From assembly GCA_013115145.1 (NCBI GenBank), contig JAAPAO010000608.1, forward strand, positions 1 through 20,917: a DNA stretch of 20,917 bases. Direction: 5' to 3'. The first letter of the stretch is position 1, and each line of letters starts with the position of its first letter. Shown here in pieces: positions 9,620-18,754 of this stretch. Made by a program: the position numbers and the translations under genes. The stretch comes from Perkinsus chesapeaki (Eukaryota > Perkinsozoa > Perkinsida > Perkinsidae). The notes beneath the pieces were generated by a model that was not told where the DNA came from, did not search any database, and saw only the letters and a list, made by a program, of their open reading frames with translations.

Positions 9620-9835
9620 TCATTCCCTGGCAAGTGGGGAGAAGGACATGCCATCAACGGTATTGGAGATCGTTTGACCGAAAGACGTCACATTGAGGAC
9701 CTTCTTAGGGAACCGATACAGACTCTCAGAGCCTCGAATCTGAGAAGTAATCTGTGCAAGATTCTAAATAGGTTGACTAATGCTCACAAGCGAGGTATCT
9801 CCATATTTTGATACTTGTGCAATTTGCTGAGACAT
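9620..9835 (-). pseudogene. 72-codon frame broken by one TAG
   Basis: From the ATG at 9835 the frame reads MSQQIAQVSKYGDTSLVSIS, meets a TAG at 9766-9764, and continues with protein-like composition (SESLYRFPKKVLNVTSFGQT) to a TGA at 9622-9620. One stop in 72 codons of AT-rich DNA is less than chance would usually give, but the frame is short. It may be a decayed small gene, an exon, or chance. Confidence 0.25.
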
Positions 9836-10288
9836 CGACTCGCATGTTCTGAAATGATTGAAATATATATAACAACCGAATAATGCATTCCCCTAAAGAG
9901 ACGGCATTTAGAGCAAGATTAGCTGATATAAATGTTAACGATATTATATTAAGTAGATCTCAAACCATGTTTGTCATTCACTGATAACATCAAGAGAACC
10001 CGGAAAACGTGAAGGGACTATGCGCTTGTATATATGAGTATGGTATAGGTGACGAATTCTGTCCAGTCACTCTCTCCCGGACAAGTGTGCCGGATGAAGA
10101 AAATGGCACTCGCGGAGTTGCTTAGGATACGGGTAAGGTTGAATGTCAAATTGATGACACGCTTCAATGGGCAAGGTCCTCTGAAACATGTCTCGGCATT
10201 GCTCTTCACTGAAGAGCAGGAATCAGGAATTACAATTATCTCAAGGGTGAGCAAATCTCTCCTTGTCAATCGGGAAGCTGCTGCTCAC

Positions 10289-11070
10289 CTAGCGTAAAAA
10301 TCATTTAATTTCCAAATAGGCTTCCTCCCTCTCTCATCCGTCTCAGTTGGATCAGCACCGTAATCTATTAATAATTGTAGTAGTTCACCGTAACCCATGG
10401 ATGCACATACGTGCGCTGGCCTAACCGCAAGGAGGGGAGGATTTCCAATCACTTGTTAAAATCTGATTACTATTGAGGTCTGCGTGTAGAGGATAATAGT
10501 ACAATCCCCTTTACAGAGTCATACGACCTCTACATTATTAAGCATCCAATACTAACATAGACGAGAGTTAGAGCTTAATTTCCTAAGAGCAATTCCTTCC
10601 TGATCTAAACTGTGATATTATGTACTATAGTAGAAATCTACTTATACACTGCAAATTCCAATTGTTATTTTTGAAAATAGAAAACCATCGAAGACGTCTA
10701 CGTTGAAACGTACTCAACAAGGAAAGGTTGATTTCCATTGGAAGGTTTCAAATATAACGAAGCCAACAACAGCCTGTCGAGAGGTACCAGAAACTCACCT
10801 TGCCGAAATTGGCTTGATAAATGGACATGATGGATGCGCCATATTATTGTCCAATAGATATTGAACAACAGCAATCCTATTGAAGTGGCATGCTCTTAAT
10901 AAGGTAACATGCGTGCATCTTAATAATGTTGCCTCCAATCCAAAGCGTTTGCAGGTTGCCCCGAAGGACTCTAGTGTCTGAAAGCCATGGCGAATTCCCA
11001 TAGCTTTACGGAACGCATCATAACTCTAACAACATCTATGATGAGTTCATCCGTTGATTTTCCCACAAGT
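10289..11070 (-). CDS. F-box-like and ankyrin-repeat protein, exons
   Basis: Ankyrin repeats are protein-binding modules; F-box motifs bind Skp1 in ubiquitin ligases. Exons: from about 11070 to 11010, 10977-10799 and 10420-10289. The first junction is a 32-nt intron (GTAAAG...TTTCAG, 11009-10978). Removing it joins DELIIDVVRVMMRS to LESFGATCKRFG, which fits an F-box-like motif (hydrophobic core, then CKRF). Ankyrin helices follow: VTLLRACHFNRIAVVQYLLD, then PAHVCASMGYGELLQLLIDY with the GADPTETD turn. The second exon ends AG|GTGAGT and the third begins after GCGGTTAG; both junctions split an Arg codon the same way. No in-frame ATG is visible at the 5' side, so an upstream exon is missing or the gene is damaged. 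It continues below 10289 past a GTGAGC donor, where I could not find the next exon. Confidence 0.62.
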
Positions 11071-11929
11071 TGAATATTTTAAGTCTTATCATTTCCCCTC
11101 ATTCTCATTATTAATTTTTTCGGTGTGTGTGAGTTTGAAGTCCAACGCCAAAGAAGGCTTAGTTAGACTATCCATACTATGTGCAACTTCCGAACGGCAG
11201 TTTAATACCTATACTGTTATTTCCACTGTACGGTTCACTCAAGGGAATTTAACTAGTCAAAAGAGATCCTACTTCTCCTAGCAGAATTCCCTTACGCATC
11301 CAAGGGCCTGTGTACAACTACAAAAACACAGCGGCTCCAAAGGTACAGTTTTCCGGTATACTCAATTATTTCAACTCCGTTCCACCAATTCCACCCGAAA
11401 TGACTGTGGAATTAGCGGTACGCATTTCGTAAAGAATTATTCTGTTATGAACGATTTCGGCAATCAAGGATCACATTTCCGTGATGCCAGATGAATGTAA
11501 TGGTTTTTGAAACGGAATGAGAGCTGCACATGGATGACAGAACGTGTGACTAATGTCAGATAATCGGTCCAAATTGCATAGCAAAAATGTTTCAGGAAAA
11601 TTCCGCATGCTCGTGTATTTTACCCGTGATGAAAGATCACGGATCCTGAGGACTTACCTTAATACAGAGAGATTGGCAAACTCGATCAAGTCTCTGAGGT
11701 ATCGGCGGCGGGCTCTCGCTGTCTTCACCAAAGCAACTTCTACCGCTACGACTCAACTCACCAAATATGTGGTTAACTACCTAATTCGGAAAACGTAAGG
11801 ATTGCAACTATTTCCAGAGTTCTATTGCTGTCTTTGCGCAGTTTGTCAGTTTGTCTGGGCCCGAGTTCGGTATCTCAGGATTTTCCGTCGAGGAATAAAT
11901 TTCTGGAGTAATCAATCCGAAGCTTATTT
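11071..11929. other. Region with no firm gene
   Basis: The 81-codon plus frame at 11553-11798 is basic and has no splice or family support. The opposite strand there has a possible exon ending VLR at a TTAAG|GTAAGT donor near 11664. Neither could be linked to a gene. Confidence 0.35.
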
Positions 11930-12040
11930 TCAATTATGACCCTCGCTTAGTTGTACACTGAGTTCGCATTTGTTGTTAGGTGAGTAGTTCCTACCGAAGG
12001 TGATGCGCCCAGAGTCCGAATCATATAATAAACATTCAAA
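11930..12040 (-). pseudogene. Possible 3' remnant of the ankyrin gene beyond the hAT insertion
   Basis: On the minus strand an open frame reads FECLLYDSDSGRITFGRNY and continues to a TGA at 11930. It begins exactly at the left target duplication of the hAT element, whose other side interrupts the coding exon 15162-15004. Across the repaired junction the two frames differ by one step, so either one base was gained or lost after insertion, or the gene originally ended just past the insertion site. Confidence 0.4.
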
Positions 12041-12048
12041 GTTTGAAT
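12041..12048 (+). repeat. Left 8-bp target-site duplication of the hAT element
   Basis: GTTTGAAT, identical to 14996-15003. An 8-bp duplication is the hallmark of hAT transposition. Confidence 0.85.
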
Positions 12049-12378
12049 GGTGTTGGATAAGGCTTATTTGGGAGCAAACGGCACCGTGCCCACTACCTAT
12101 GAGCATGAGTTTGCACCCTGCCCCTTGCCTGGGCACTATGCCCTAATGGCCTAGCATCCAGTGGGAGTCAACCGACCTATGTTCTCAACCTTGTCCAGTT
12201 CCGAGTTGGAACTTGGAATTGCGCATCAAACTACGATATCGCAAGGTTTCAAGTTACAGCAAGTGCGCAAGAGTTCTCGAGTTTTGCAATCCGTAGTTCG
12301 GATTCCGAACGTCAGAAGTCATAATTAAACTACCTCTACAGTTCATCTTTGAACGCGTCTTTCTCGACAGAACGCTCT

Positions 12379-14580
12379 CTAATGCCAACGTCTGATCGCA
12401 TCAGAAAGAGAAAGGAGAAGGAGTTGTCAGCTCTCAAGGATCAGAATAGGAACATCAGAGAAATGTTCAAGGCTATGAAGTCTAGAGAACAATGTAGTTG
12501 GGAAAATAGTGTACAATACCAAATTCATATCATGGATGCGATAATTATAGCACCACATCATGTTGTAATAACATTGTCATTGAGCCAGTTCGAAGCTCGA
12601 ACTTCGAGGCCATTGATCCGGCCAGAAGTAATCTAACGGTTTCAGGCTCGTCCTCATCGTCTGTAAATCCCTCTTCTCGTCCAAGCTCATCTTCTTCGTC
12701 CAGCTCCGCAGCAAATGAGTCTGCGGAGTTGCCCGGTGGCAGTAGCGGTGATAACATTGCTACCGCTAACGATGTCAATCCTACCGGAGAACCACCCATC
12801 ACCAGCGATGTCGAAGAGAATGAGCGTGGGTCACGGCATACTCGATTGAAATTTACAGCTATCTGTTAGATTCAGAAATAACTACCAATCGCAAGAGAAA
12901 GCGCGATGAAGAGGCTGCCGAGGCGAAACTATTGAAGTGGCAAACACTCTATCCAAGCCTGAAATGTTTCGAAGTCAAGCAACATGATAGTGACCCCACT
13001 GCGTCCGTAGCATACTGCAAGTCATGCAGAGCCCAAGCCCAATTGAAACTGAGCATCTTGAAGAAACACTCTGAGTCCAAATTATATCTTGCTCGAGCAT
13101 CTAATCAAGCTGGCAGTATGATCGAAAAAATGAAGCGGCCGGTGATCGAGAGAGTGTGCGTTATTATACATGCTGTTTTGGTTGCAATGGTGGTGGGAGC
13201 GGCACAGCGTGCAACCCATCACTTGTTGGCAAGCTTCCAACATTACGGGGCCTGTGTCAGCTCATCCTGGATGAGCTACGGATATTCATGGGAATTCGTG
13301 GTAGCTGCTGCCCGGATCGTCACAAAAAAACTGGTTAACGGCGTGAATGCTAGTGCAGCCCATCACATTAACTATGATTTATCCACTGATATAGCAACCA
13401 AAAAAAGGCTGGCCGTGATATTTACCTACTTCGATAGCACTGTCGGCCGCGTGAAACAGAATCTTATCGGCTTTATGGGCACTATTGGTAATGGGTTGGA
13501 AACAAAAAAGAAAATCATGGATCTCTACAACACAGCTGGCATAAACCCCGATAAATGTGTTGGTGCGTGCACTGATGGTGGTGGTCCCGAGAAGAAAGCG
13601 TTCGAGTTACTGGTTCAAGACTCCTTCTTCCATGCTGACGCACAATGGAGTCACTGCTTGGTTCACAGGATTGCTCTGGCGGTAGAAGACGCGTGGTCGG
13701 GCTCTGAGTTCTGCAAGCGCGTAGAGAGCCTCTTCATCAGCATCTACAGTGAGTTCAGTAGATCGTCTCCGCGTGTCGGCACATTAAAAGAACTTCAAGA
13801 ACAATTGGATGACGGTGTTGCAGATATGAACAGGTTTACTAAGTACTATCGGGTTCGCTGGCTGGGCAAGATCTCTTGCCTATCCCCTATCCTCAAACAT
13901 AGTGCAGCGCTGCTGTTGTATTTTGAAAAACAAGAAAATCAACATCGAGCCCCACTCCACATTGGTTTGCTCCGGGATGAAACGGGAGATGGTGAGGTGG
14001 CTAAGCTATGGCTGGTTCTGACGAAAATTTGAGAGCACGTAGTTCGGCTTCAAAGCCAATCTTTGAATCTCTCCGATGCTTGCCGCCTGGTCGATGATCT
14101 TGAGGCTTCCATCTCCTTTGTTATCAGATCCGGTAGCCGTTACGTCTGCTAAAGGGATGCAGGTCGGTGCCGACAGTTCAGTTGCTGTACAAGAATATGT
14201 TATCAAATGCCGCAATTTGAGATCTAGAGGAGACTCGCTAGAAGTAAAGGATCTTGCGGAGTTGGCGGCTCAGTCCGGGAATGAGGATTTGATCTATCGG
14301 GTAATATCTGGCCTGATAAGGGCTCCTACGAGTTGTGGGGCCGAGAGGAGCTTTTCTGTATTGACCCGTGAGTTGTCGAAAAGTCAAAACCGCCTGGACA
14401 ATGACCATTTACAGAGTGATACCATACTCTGTGCTAATCGCGATCTTTTACTGGAACTAATCGCACCTGATCGCACTGGTTTGGTGGAGGTCGCTCATGA
14501 ATGGATGAGTATGAAGGATAGAAGAGAGAAGATATGCAAGTCCTCTGAAGATTTGAAGCAAGCAAGTCCTATCGATTGAA
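12379..14580 (+). pseudogene. hAT transposase (ZNF862-like branch), frame-shifted and with a stop
   Basis: Transposases of this superfamily cut and paste DNA by an RNase H-like fold. The reading moves through several frames. About 12379-12510 encodes a basic helix (RKRKEKELSALKDQNRNIRE). About 12510-12866 is a Ser-rich disordered part ending in TAG. About 12866-14032 holds a degenerate BED-type finger (WQTLYPSLKCF...YCKSC...KKHSESK) and the catalytic core. From about 14110 to 14579 is the dimerisation domain. In the core I see LSTDIA (Asp at 13388-13390), CTDGGG (Asp at 13574-13576) and HCLVHRIALA. The C-terminal signature APTSCGAERSFSVLTRELSK carries the Glu near 14343. Breaks are a frame change between about 12823 and 12866, TGA at 14030-14032, and a shift near 14100-14150. 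The key residues remain but the gene cannot make a full protein in one frame. Confidence 0.85.
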
Positions 14581-14933
14581 GACTGTATACTATACAGTCT
14601 ATGAGTCATGTGACATGACTTATGCAGCATAAGCTATGCTGCATGGCTTGCCATGTCTACACATGACATTCGTTGCAGGCAAGTAACATGCCGCATGTTG
14701 CTCATGATATTACTCAGTAATAATTATTGCATGAGATATTATTTCATTAAGTTGATCATTAGCTGTAGGAGTGTGGTAGTTAGCTGAAGCTATGCCATAG
14801 AACCATTTGTGATAACACTATTAAAGTATTTATCACGCTCATTGCAGCGGTAGTCAACTCATCCCGATAATGTGTTGAGTTTATCACAACGAAACATTAG
14901 TGGAGACCGTGCCTTCTCAAGTGGATACTAATG
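14580..14933. repeat. Array of short hairpins in the hAT right subterminal region
   Basis: Consecutive inverted repeats begin at the last base of the transposase stop codon. Perfect ones lie at 14580-14600 (10-bp arms, 1-nt centre), 14604-14620 (8-bp arms), 14622-14644 (10-bp arms, 3-nt loop), 14652-14665 and 14709-14721; the last is nested in CTCATG...CATGAG at 14701-14735. 14682-14702 has one mismatch. Further pairs with longer loops are at 14809-14836, 14856-14881 and 14895-14933. Subterminal motifs bound by transposase are known in hAT elements, but each hairpin here has a different sequence. Confidence 0.8.
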
Positions 14934-14995
14934 CAGAACCCTGCCCTCGGATGCTTCTACAATGCCCTTGCGAAAAAAGGATGCTTAGCCAACAC

Positions 14996-15003
14996 GTTTG
15001 AAT
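14996..15003 (+). repeat. Right 8-bp target-site duplication of the hAT element
   Basis: GTTTGAAT, identical to 12041-12048. Confidence 0.85.
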
Positions 15004-17996
15004 TTCAAACCCACTTGTTCAATAATCTCTAAAGCCAAGTAAGCGCTCACCTCCTTCCTGTTGCACGTCTCCTTATTGGCAATAGTTCCCTTAACGAATC
15101 TAAGCTGTAGACGGGTTTCAGGATCAACGGTATGCAGTAAAACAGCAAGAGCCGCACATGACCTATCATCACCATAACATCAAAAATGATATCATCTCCT
15201 TACCAGCCCTGAGCGGTCAGAAGCCCCAATGGATCGTTACGCTTATTATCATTCGCATTCTTATTTATCTGAATAAACCTACACTGTATGATATAATGTT
15301 CGGCTTGTCTCGGCGGGGGCGGGTAATCTTAAAGATGTATAATTATGCAGCACGGGAATAACACGGAATGCATTACACCTGTATGTTTGATTACTTCGCA
15401 TATCTCAGTCACCGAGGGTGGATTATTCCAGGAAAACAGATCCCAAGTTTAAATGTTGAGAACTAAGCCAGTTCAACAGAGTCTTTCACTTATTGCCATT
15501 CGGAAATACCGCCTTGAGTGGTTCAATTGATATTATTTAAGTGCTTGTGCACTACATTATGCATACTTAAACAGGCCACTAATGGCGGGGGTCATATCCT
15601 CTAGAACAGAGTTCAACCTATACATTCACATTACGTAGGCTATAGAGTATAAATTAATATGCTAATTTCGAGCACCTCAAAAAAGGGGATCGTCAATGAA
15701 CTTACAAATCCAACATCAGCAGCTAACCCTTTCCGATCACTTCCAGACTTAAGGGAGCCTTTAGCAGCCAATACTTCTTCCCGACGGTGCCTTTCACTAA
15801 CGATGGGGACCTAAACGACCTTGCTGTGATAAACTTCTACTATAGAGACTCTATATGGATATATTTCACCATGACAATCGAACCTCAAACATCTCACAAG
15901 GAAGGGACATGAATGCATCTATCCCCACGGAAATGAGTCTCGACTACCAACGCTTGAACAAAATACTTTTGTTAAGAAATGTGACCAACTACATTCCTCA
16001 TTCCTCTTTAACGCCATGGAAGGTAGACGTTAAAGTGATGGAACACCTTCTAACATTCAATTATAGCATGCTTACTAAACATCGTAGCATCGCAAGGTCA
16101 CCAGCAACAACGGCTAAATGCATCAAGGTTATATCATCATCCTCAGTACTCCAATCACATGGGCAATCTCCGCTCTGATCGTGAATCTCGGGGTAGTTCG
16201 ATACGAACTGGGTCCCTGAAAGCCTATTGTGTATCGAACGGTATGCACTTGGAGCTTCATTCTAGTGCGGGAATTCCCAAAAATGCTTCCAGTGGGAAAT
16301 TGCTGCACTTTTCGTTGGTATAAATTTACAATAATATGTTATTGGAGAGTAACTTACTAAGGGGGACTTACCTGGGAAATCGGCGAGCTTAATTGTCTCG
16401 GTAGGATCGGCACCAAAGGAAAGTAAACATTGCACCTATAAAACGATGCATATCGGGCGCCATAAAGGAACATTCTCGAGATTCTTCGAGGTTCACAAGC
16501 AGTTGGGTGCCCCCCTGTCGCTAGGAACCAGTGCTACGGCAGTGTATGTAGTCGATTCGGTGATAAAAGAAATTTTCGGAAACTCTTGAGCGAGTGGTTT
16601 ATACTCAGGCATCGGAAAGGTAGCTTCATGTACGATATAATATGAAGATTCTAGAACTGAGCGGAGGAAGCCCCATAGTATCCCAACACTGGAGACACCA
16701 TAGTTTTCCTAGTACATCTTAACAGTATAACAACGCTGAAAAATCCTTAATAGGGATTCCCTATCCCCTTAATTGATTATATTCCAGCCAAAGTACTCCA
16801 ATTTTAATGTAGAGATAACATGTAGGAATTAAGAAATAAAAATCAGGATAATATGAGAAATAATTCACTCCACTGCTAGCTTCGTACCTTCTCGGCTATT
16901 CGACAATTTTTAAACTTCTTACCATTTCTATATTCTGCCTTGCCACTGCGATGGCGATCGGCGTCCATTGGCTGCCATCACTTCTACGATCTCGAGTATT
17001 AACAAATTTACGATTGGTTATACGGCAAATTTCCTGATGAAAAAATTAAATATCATTCCTAGAATAATAACCCCACTTGCACAAGAGCGACATTCCCTCC
17101 CCATACGGCGCAATGCAACAGTGTCCAGTGGTGCTTCAAGGTCATCACCGCAGACATATCGCCGCCGCTGGAGTACTTCAACTACAGGCAGGGTAAATGA
17201 CCTAATAGTGAAGGATTGTCTTACCAGCATCGTAACAGTATTATAGTGTCCTCCGAGGGCTGCTAAGTGAATTGGAAGAAGACCTTCATCAGTCATGTCA
17301 AGGTCACTCGCACCTGCTACCGGACATTATTACACATGCGTACTGGAGAACACTAGGACATCTTTCAGGAATATCATCGTCACATGCATGAGCTGGCAAG
17401 GTGGGACAACATTTAAAAGTATCGAAGAATTGAACTAGAAGAGTAACTTTATAATTGTGTAAATTGGGAAAAAGTCTGGTTGCAATTTGCACCCTCCAAC
17501 AGCAGCAAATAGTCTCACAGCCACTGAGAAATTCAGTTATAAGTGACTTGAAAGCCTTCCAAGGAAGGCAAGCTGTACAAGCACACGTAGCGGCATATTT
17601 TATATTTCCATAATATCTCCTCCTCCGCACTAGTAAAATATTCCCTATCAAACTTCCTATTCCCATACTGGTCACACATTCCCTTTAGTTTGCATGGTTC
17701 CCTCTAGGTCACCTTCATCCGCATCATTATCAGGATCAATTTTATCGACTCGGACTCTCCCACTCGATATATCGTTAAATGTTACAGAATGTATACAAAC
17801 AGCACCGGTTCTTGCGGAGGCCTGAGAATAGGCAGTCCTGTGGATCGAACCCGGAACCTTTCGGACCTTAGCCCCCGCTTTTAATAGAAGCTGAGCAGCT
17901 CTAACTTTCCCCTTCAAACAACAAATGTGAAGTGGTGTCCAGTCATACATCAATTTTCCTCGAGTCGATCTATCATTGACCAATCCACGGTAATAT
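15004..17996 (-). CDS. Ankyrin-repeat protein gene, multi-exon, 3' end disrupted by hAT
   Basis: Exons on the minus strand: 17996-17713, about 17313-17225, 17033-16923, 16435-16372, 16215-16076, 15810-15706, 15278-15204 and 15162-15004. Ankyrin helices and turns are plain: WTPLHICCLKGKVRAAQLLL, EGLLPIHLAALGGHYNTVTM, WTPIAIAVARQNIEM joined to VQCLLSFGADPTETIKLAD, and DITLMHLAVVAGDLAMLRCL. Phases agree from the first exon to 15706 (105 nt, ending at GTAAGT). The next listed exon (15278) starts in another phase, so one exon is missing or a frame has slipped. The last intron is 41 nt (15203-15163). The last exon (SCAALAVLLHTVDPETRLQL onward) runs into the hAT target duplication. The first exon has a long acidic insert between repeats (DKIDPDNDADEG). 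Ankyrin proteins bind other proteins; the partner is unknown. This may be one gene with the exons at 18755-19834. Confidence 0.7.
17603..17652 (-). repeat. Dispersed repeat copy related to 19-69
   Basis: The minus strand shares TTTGATAGGGAATAT, ACTAGTG and GAGGAGGAGATAT blocks with the start of the window. It lies inside an intron of the ankyrin gene. Confidence 0.5.
17841..17851 (-). other. B-box-like sequence within an ankyrin exon
   Basis: The minus strand reads GGTTCGATCCA, close to a pol III B-box, just after the KAGAK end of an ankyrin helix. If the exon model is right this part is translated (KVPGSIHRTAY). Alternatively AAG|GTCCGA is a donor and the box is intronic, as in the acyltransferase gene. 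Confidence 0.3.
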
Positions 17997-18754
17997 CTAA
18001 TAGGTTAAGTGCAGAGTGAACGAGCGGCTCAAGTCGCACTGCGCATGCGTGCCAAATTGTGCACTCGCGCGCAAGTGCTGGTCGCGAACTTATGTTGAAT
18101 AATGCTTATAATTGATACATTCACGAAGAGACCCAAGCCATCCATCTCGGGTTGGTACTCGGGAAGTTCTCCAACACTTTCGTACAGCTCCAGAAACACT
18201 CTTGAAATCGACCAAAACCGCTCCACACCGTTCTGGCGCGTAAAATTAGCGCCAACTTTGCATTCGGTCGGTTTCGAGAACTTCTCCTAGCGGCGACCTG
18301 ACGCTGGTCCGCTGTTGGGAGGCTTAGGGAGATCGCCTTGTAGTCCTTTGGTGGACGCTAGGATGGCCATGCACTATCGAACACTGGAAAAGCCGAGCCA
18401 ATTCATCGCAGTCGTTGGAAACTTACTCTTTTGTATTGCCGGCTCTGGCTTAAGCCCCCGCATATTCAAAACTTTGGATTATGAAACGACTGGATTAAAG
18501 CGGAATGTTGACTGGGCAGCGGAAAGATGAATGATTGTTAGTGCAGCATCGCGTGCGAAGAGAACTTCCCAAAGAAGTGCAACTGCTTGGCCGGGCCAAG
18601 TTGGCCCAATGACACAAATGTGGAACACGACCGCCATGGCTGGACCACGACGACGTTTAGCAGATTGCTAAACACTTCGCGTTGAGGCTGTCTCATTTAA
18701 GGGTATTACCCTCAAAGCTCGAGCCTCCTACCTCCTCGAAGCAAGTAGTTTCCT
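17997..18754. other. Region between ankyrin exon groups; no firm gene
   Basis: A minus-strand frame from about 18286 to 18029 stays open for some 86 codons (GVERFWSISRVFLELYESVG, then NVSIISIIQHKF). It starts after GCCGCTAG and may be an exon, but no family or phase link is seen. A plus frame at 18315-18530 has a hydrophobic stretch (FIAVVGNLLFCIAGSGLS) without other support. GC-rich near-palindromes occur at about 18025-18090 and perfect ones at 18586-18673. Confidence 0.35.
18586..18673. repeat. Cluster of perfect palindromes
   Basis: CTTGGCCGGGCCAAG (18586-18600) overlaps GGGCCAAGTTGGCCC (18593-18607), so the strand can fold in two exclusive ways. GTTTAGCA and TGCTAAAC (18655-18673) form an 8-bp stem with a 3-nt loop. 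Confidence 0.7.

Larger units (their letters stand above)
12049..14995 (+). mobile_element. hAT-superfamily DNA transposon, 2,947 bp, non-autonomous by decay
   Basis: The element starts GGTGTTGGATAAG (12049-12061) and ends CTTAGCCAACAC (14984-14995), which are imperfect terminal inverted repeats of the GTGTTGG type common in hAT elements. It is flanked by the perfect duplication GTTTGAAT. Inside are a broken transposase on the plus strand and subterminal regions rich in palindromes on both sides: left 12080-12090, 12131-12143, 12197-12213 and 12296-12310; right 14580-14933. The insertion lies in or at the very end of the last exon of the minus-strand ankyrin gene. Perfect duplications with a stop- and shift-bearing transposase suggest that it moved with help from another copy, or that decay has been modest. 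Confidence 0.88.

Noticed and set aside
10049-10297. 82-codon plus-strand frame with possible splice sites (TATAG at its start, AAGG|GTGAGC inside)
   Set aside because: It reads like a helix-rich exon, but it overlaps the ankyrin exon 10289-10420 at one end and no neighbouring plus-strand exon was found.
11553-11798. 81-codon open frame on the plus strand
   Set aside because: Basic, low-information product, no family, and the opposite strand has a good splice donor inside it.
12545-12802. 85-codon minus-strand frame with acidic residues
   Set aside because: It is the reverse reading of the Ser-rich transposase N-terminus.
16681-16692. CCCAACACTG, which looks like a hAT terminal repeat
   Set aside because: No matching inverse end or 8-bp duplication was found nearby, and the match is only 10 bp.
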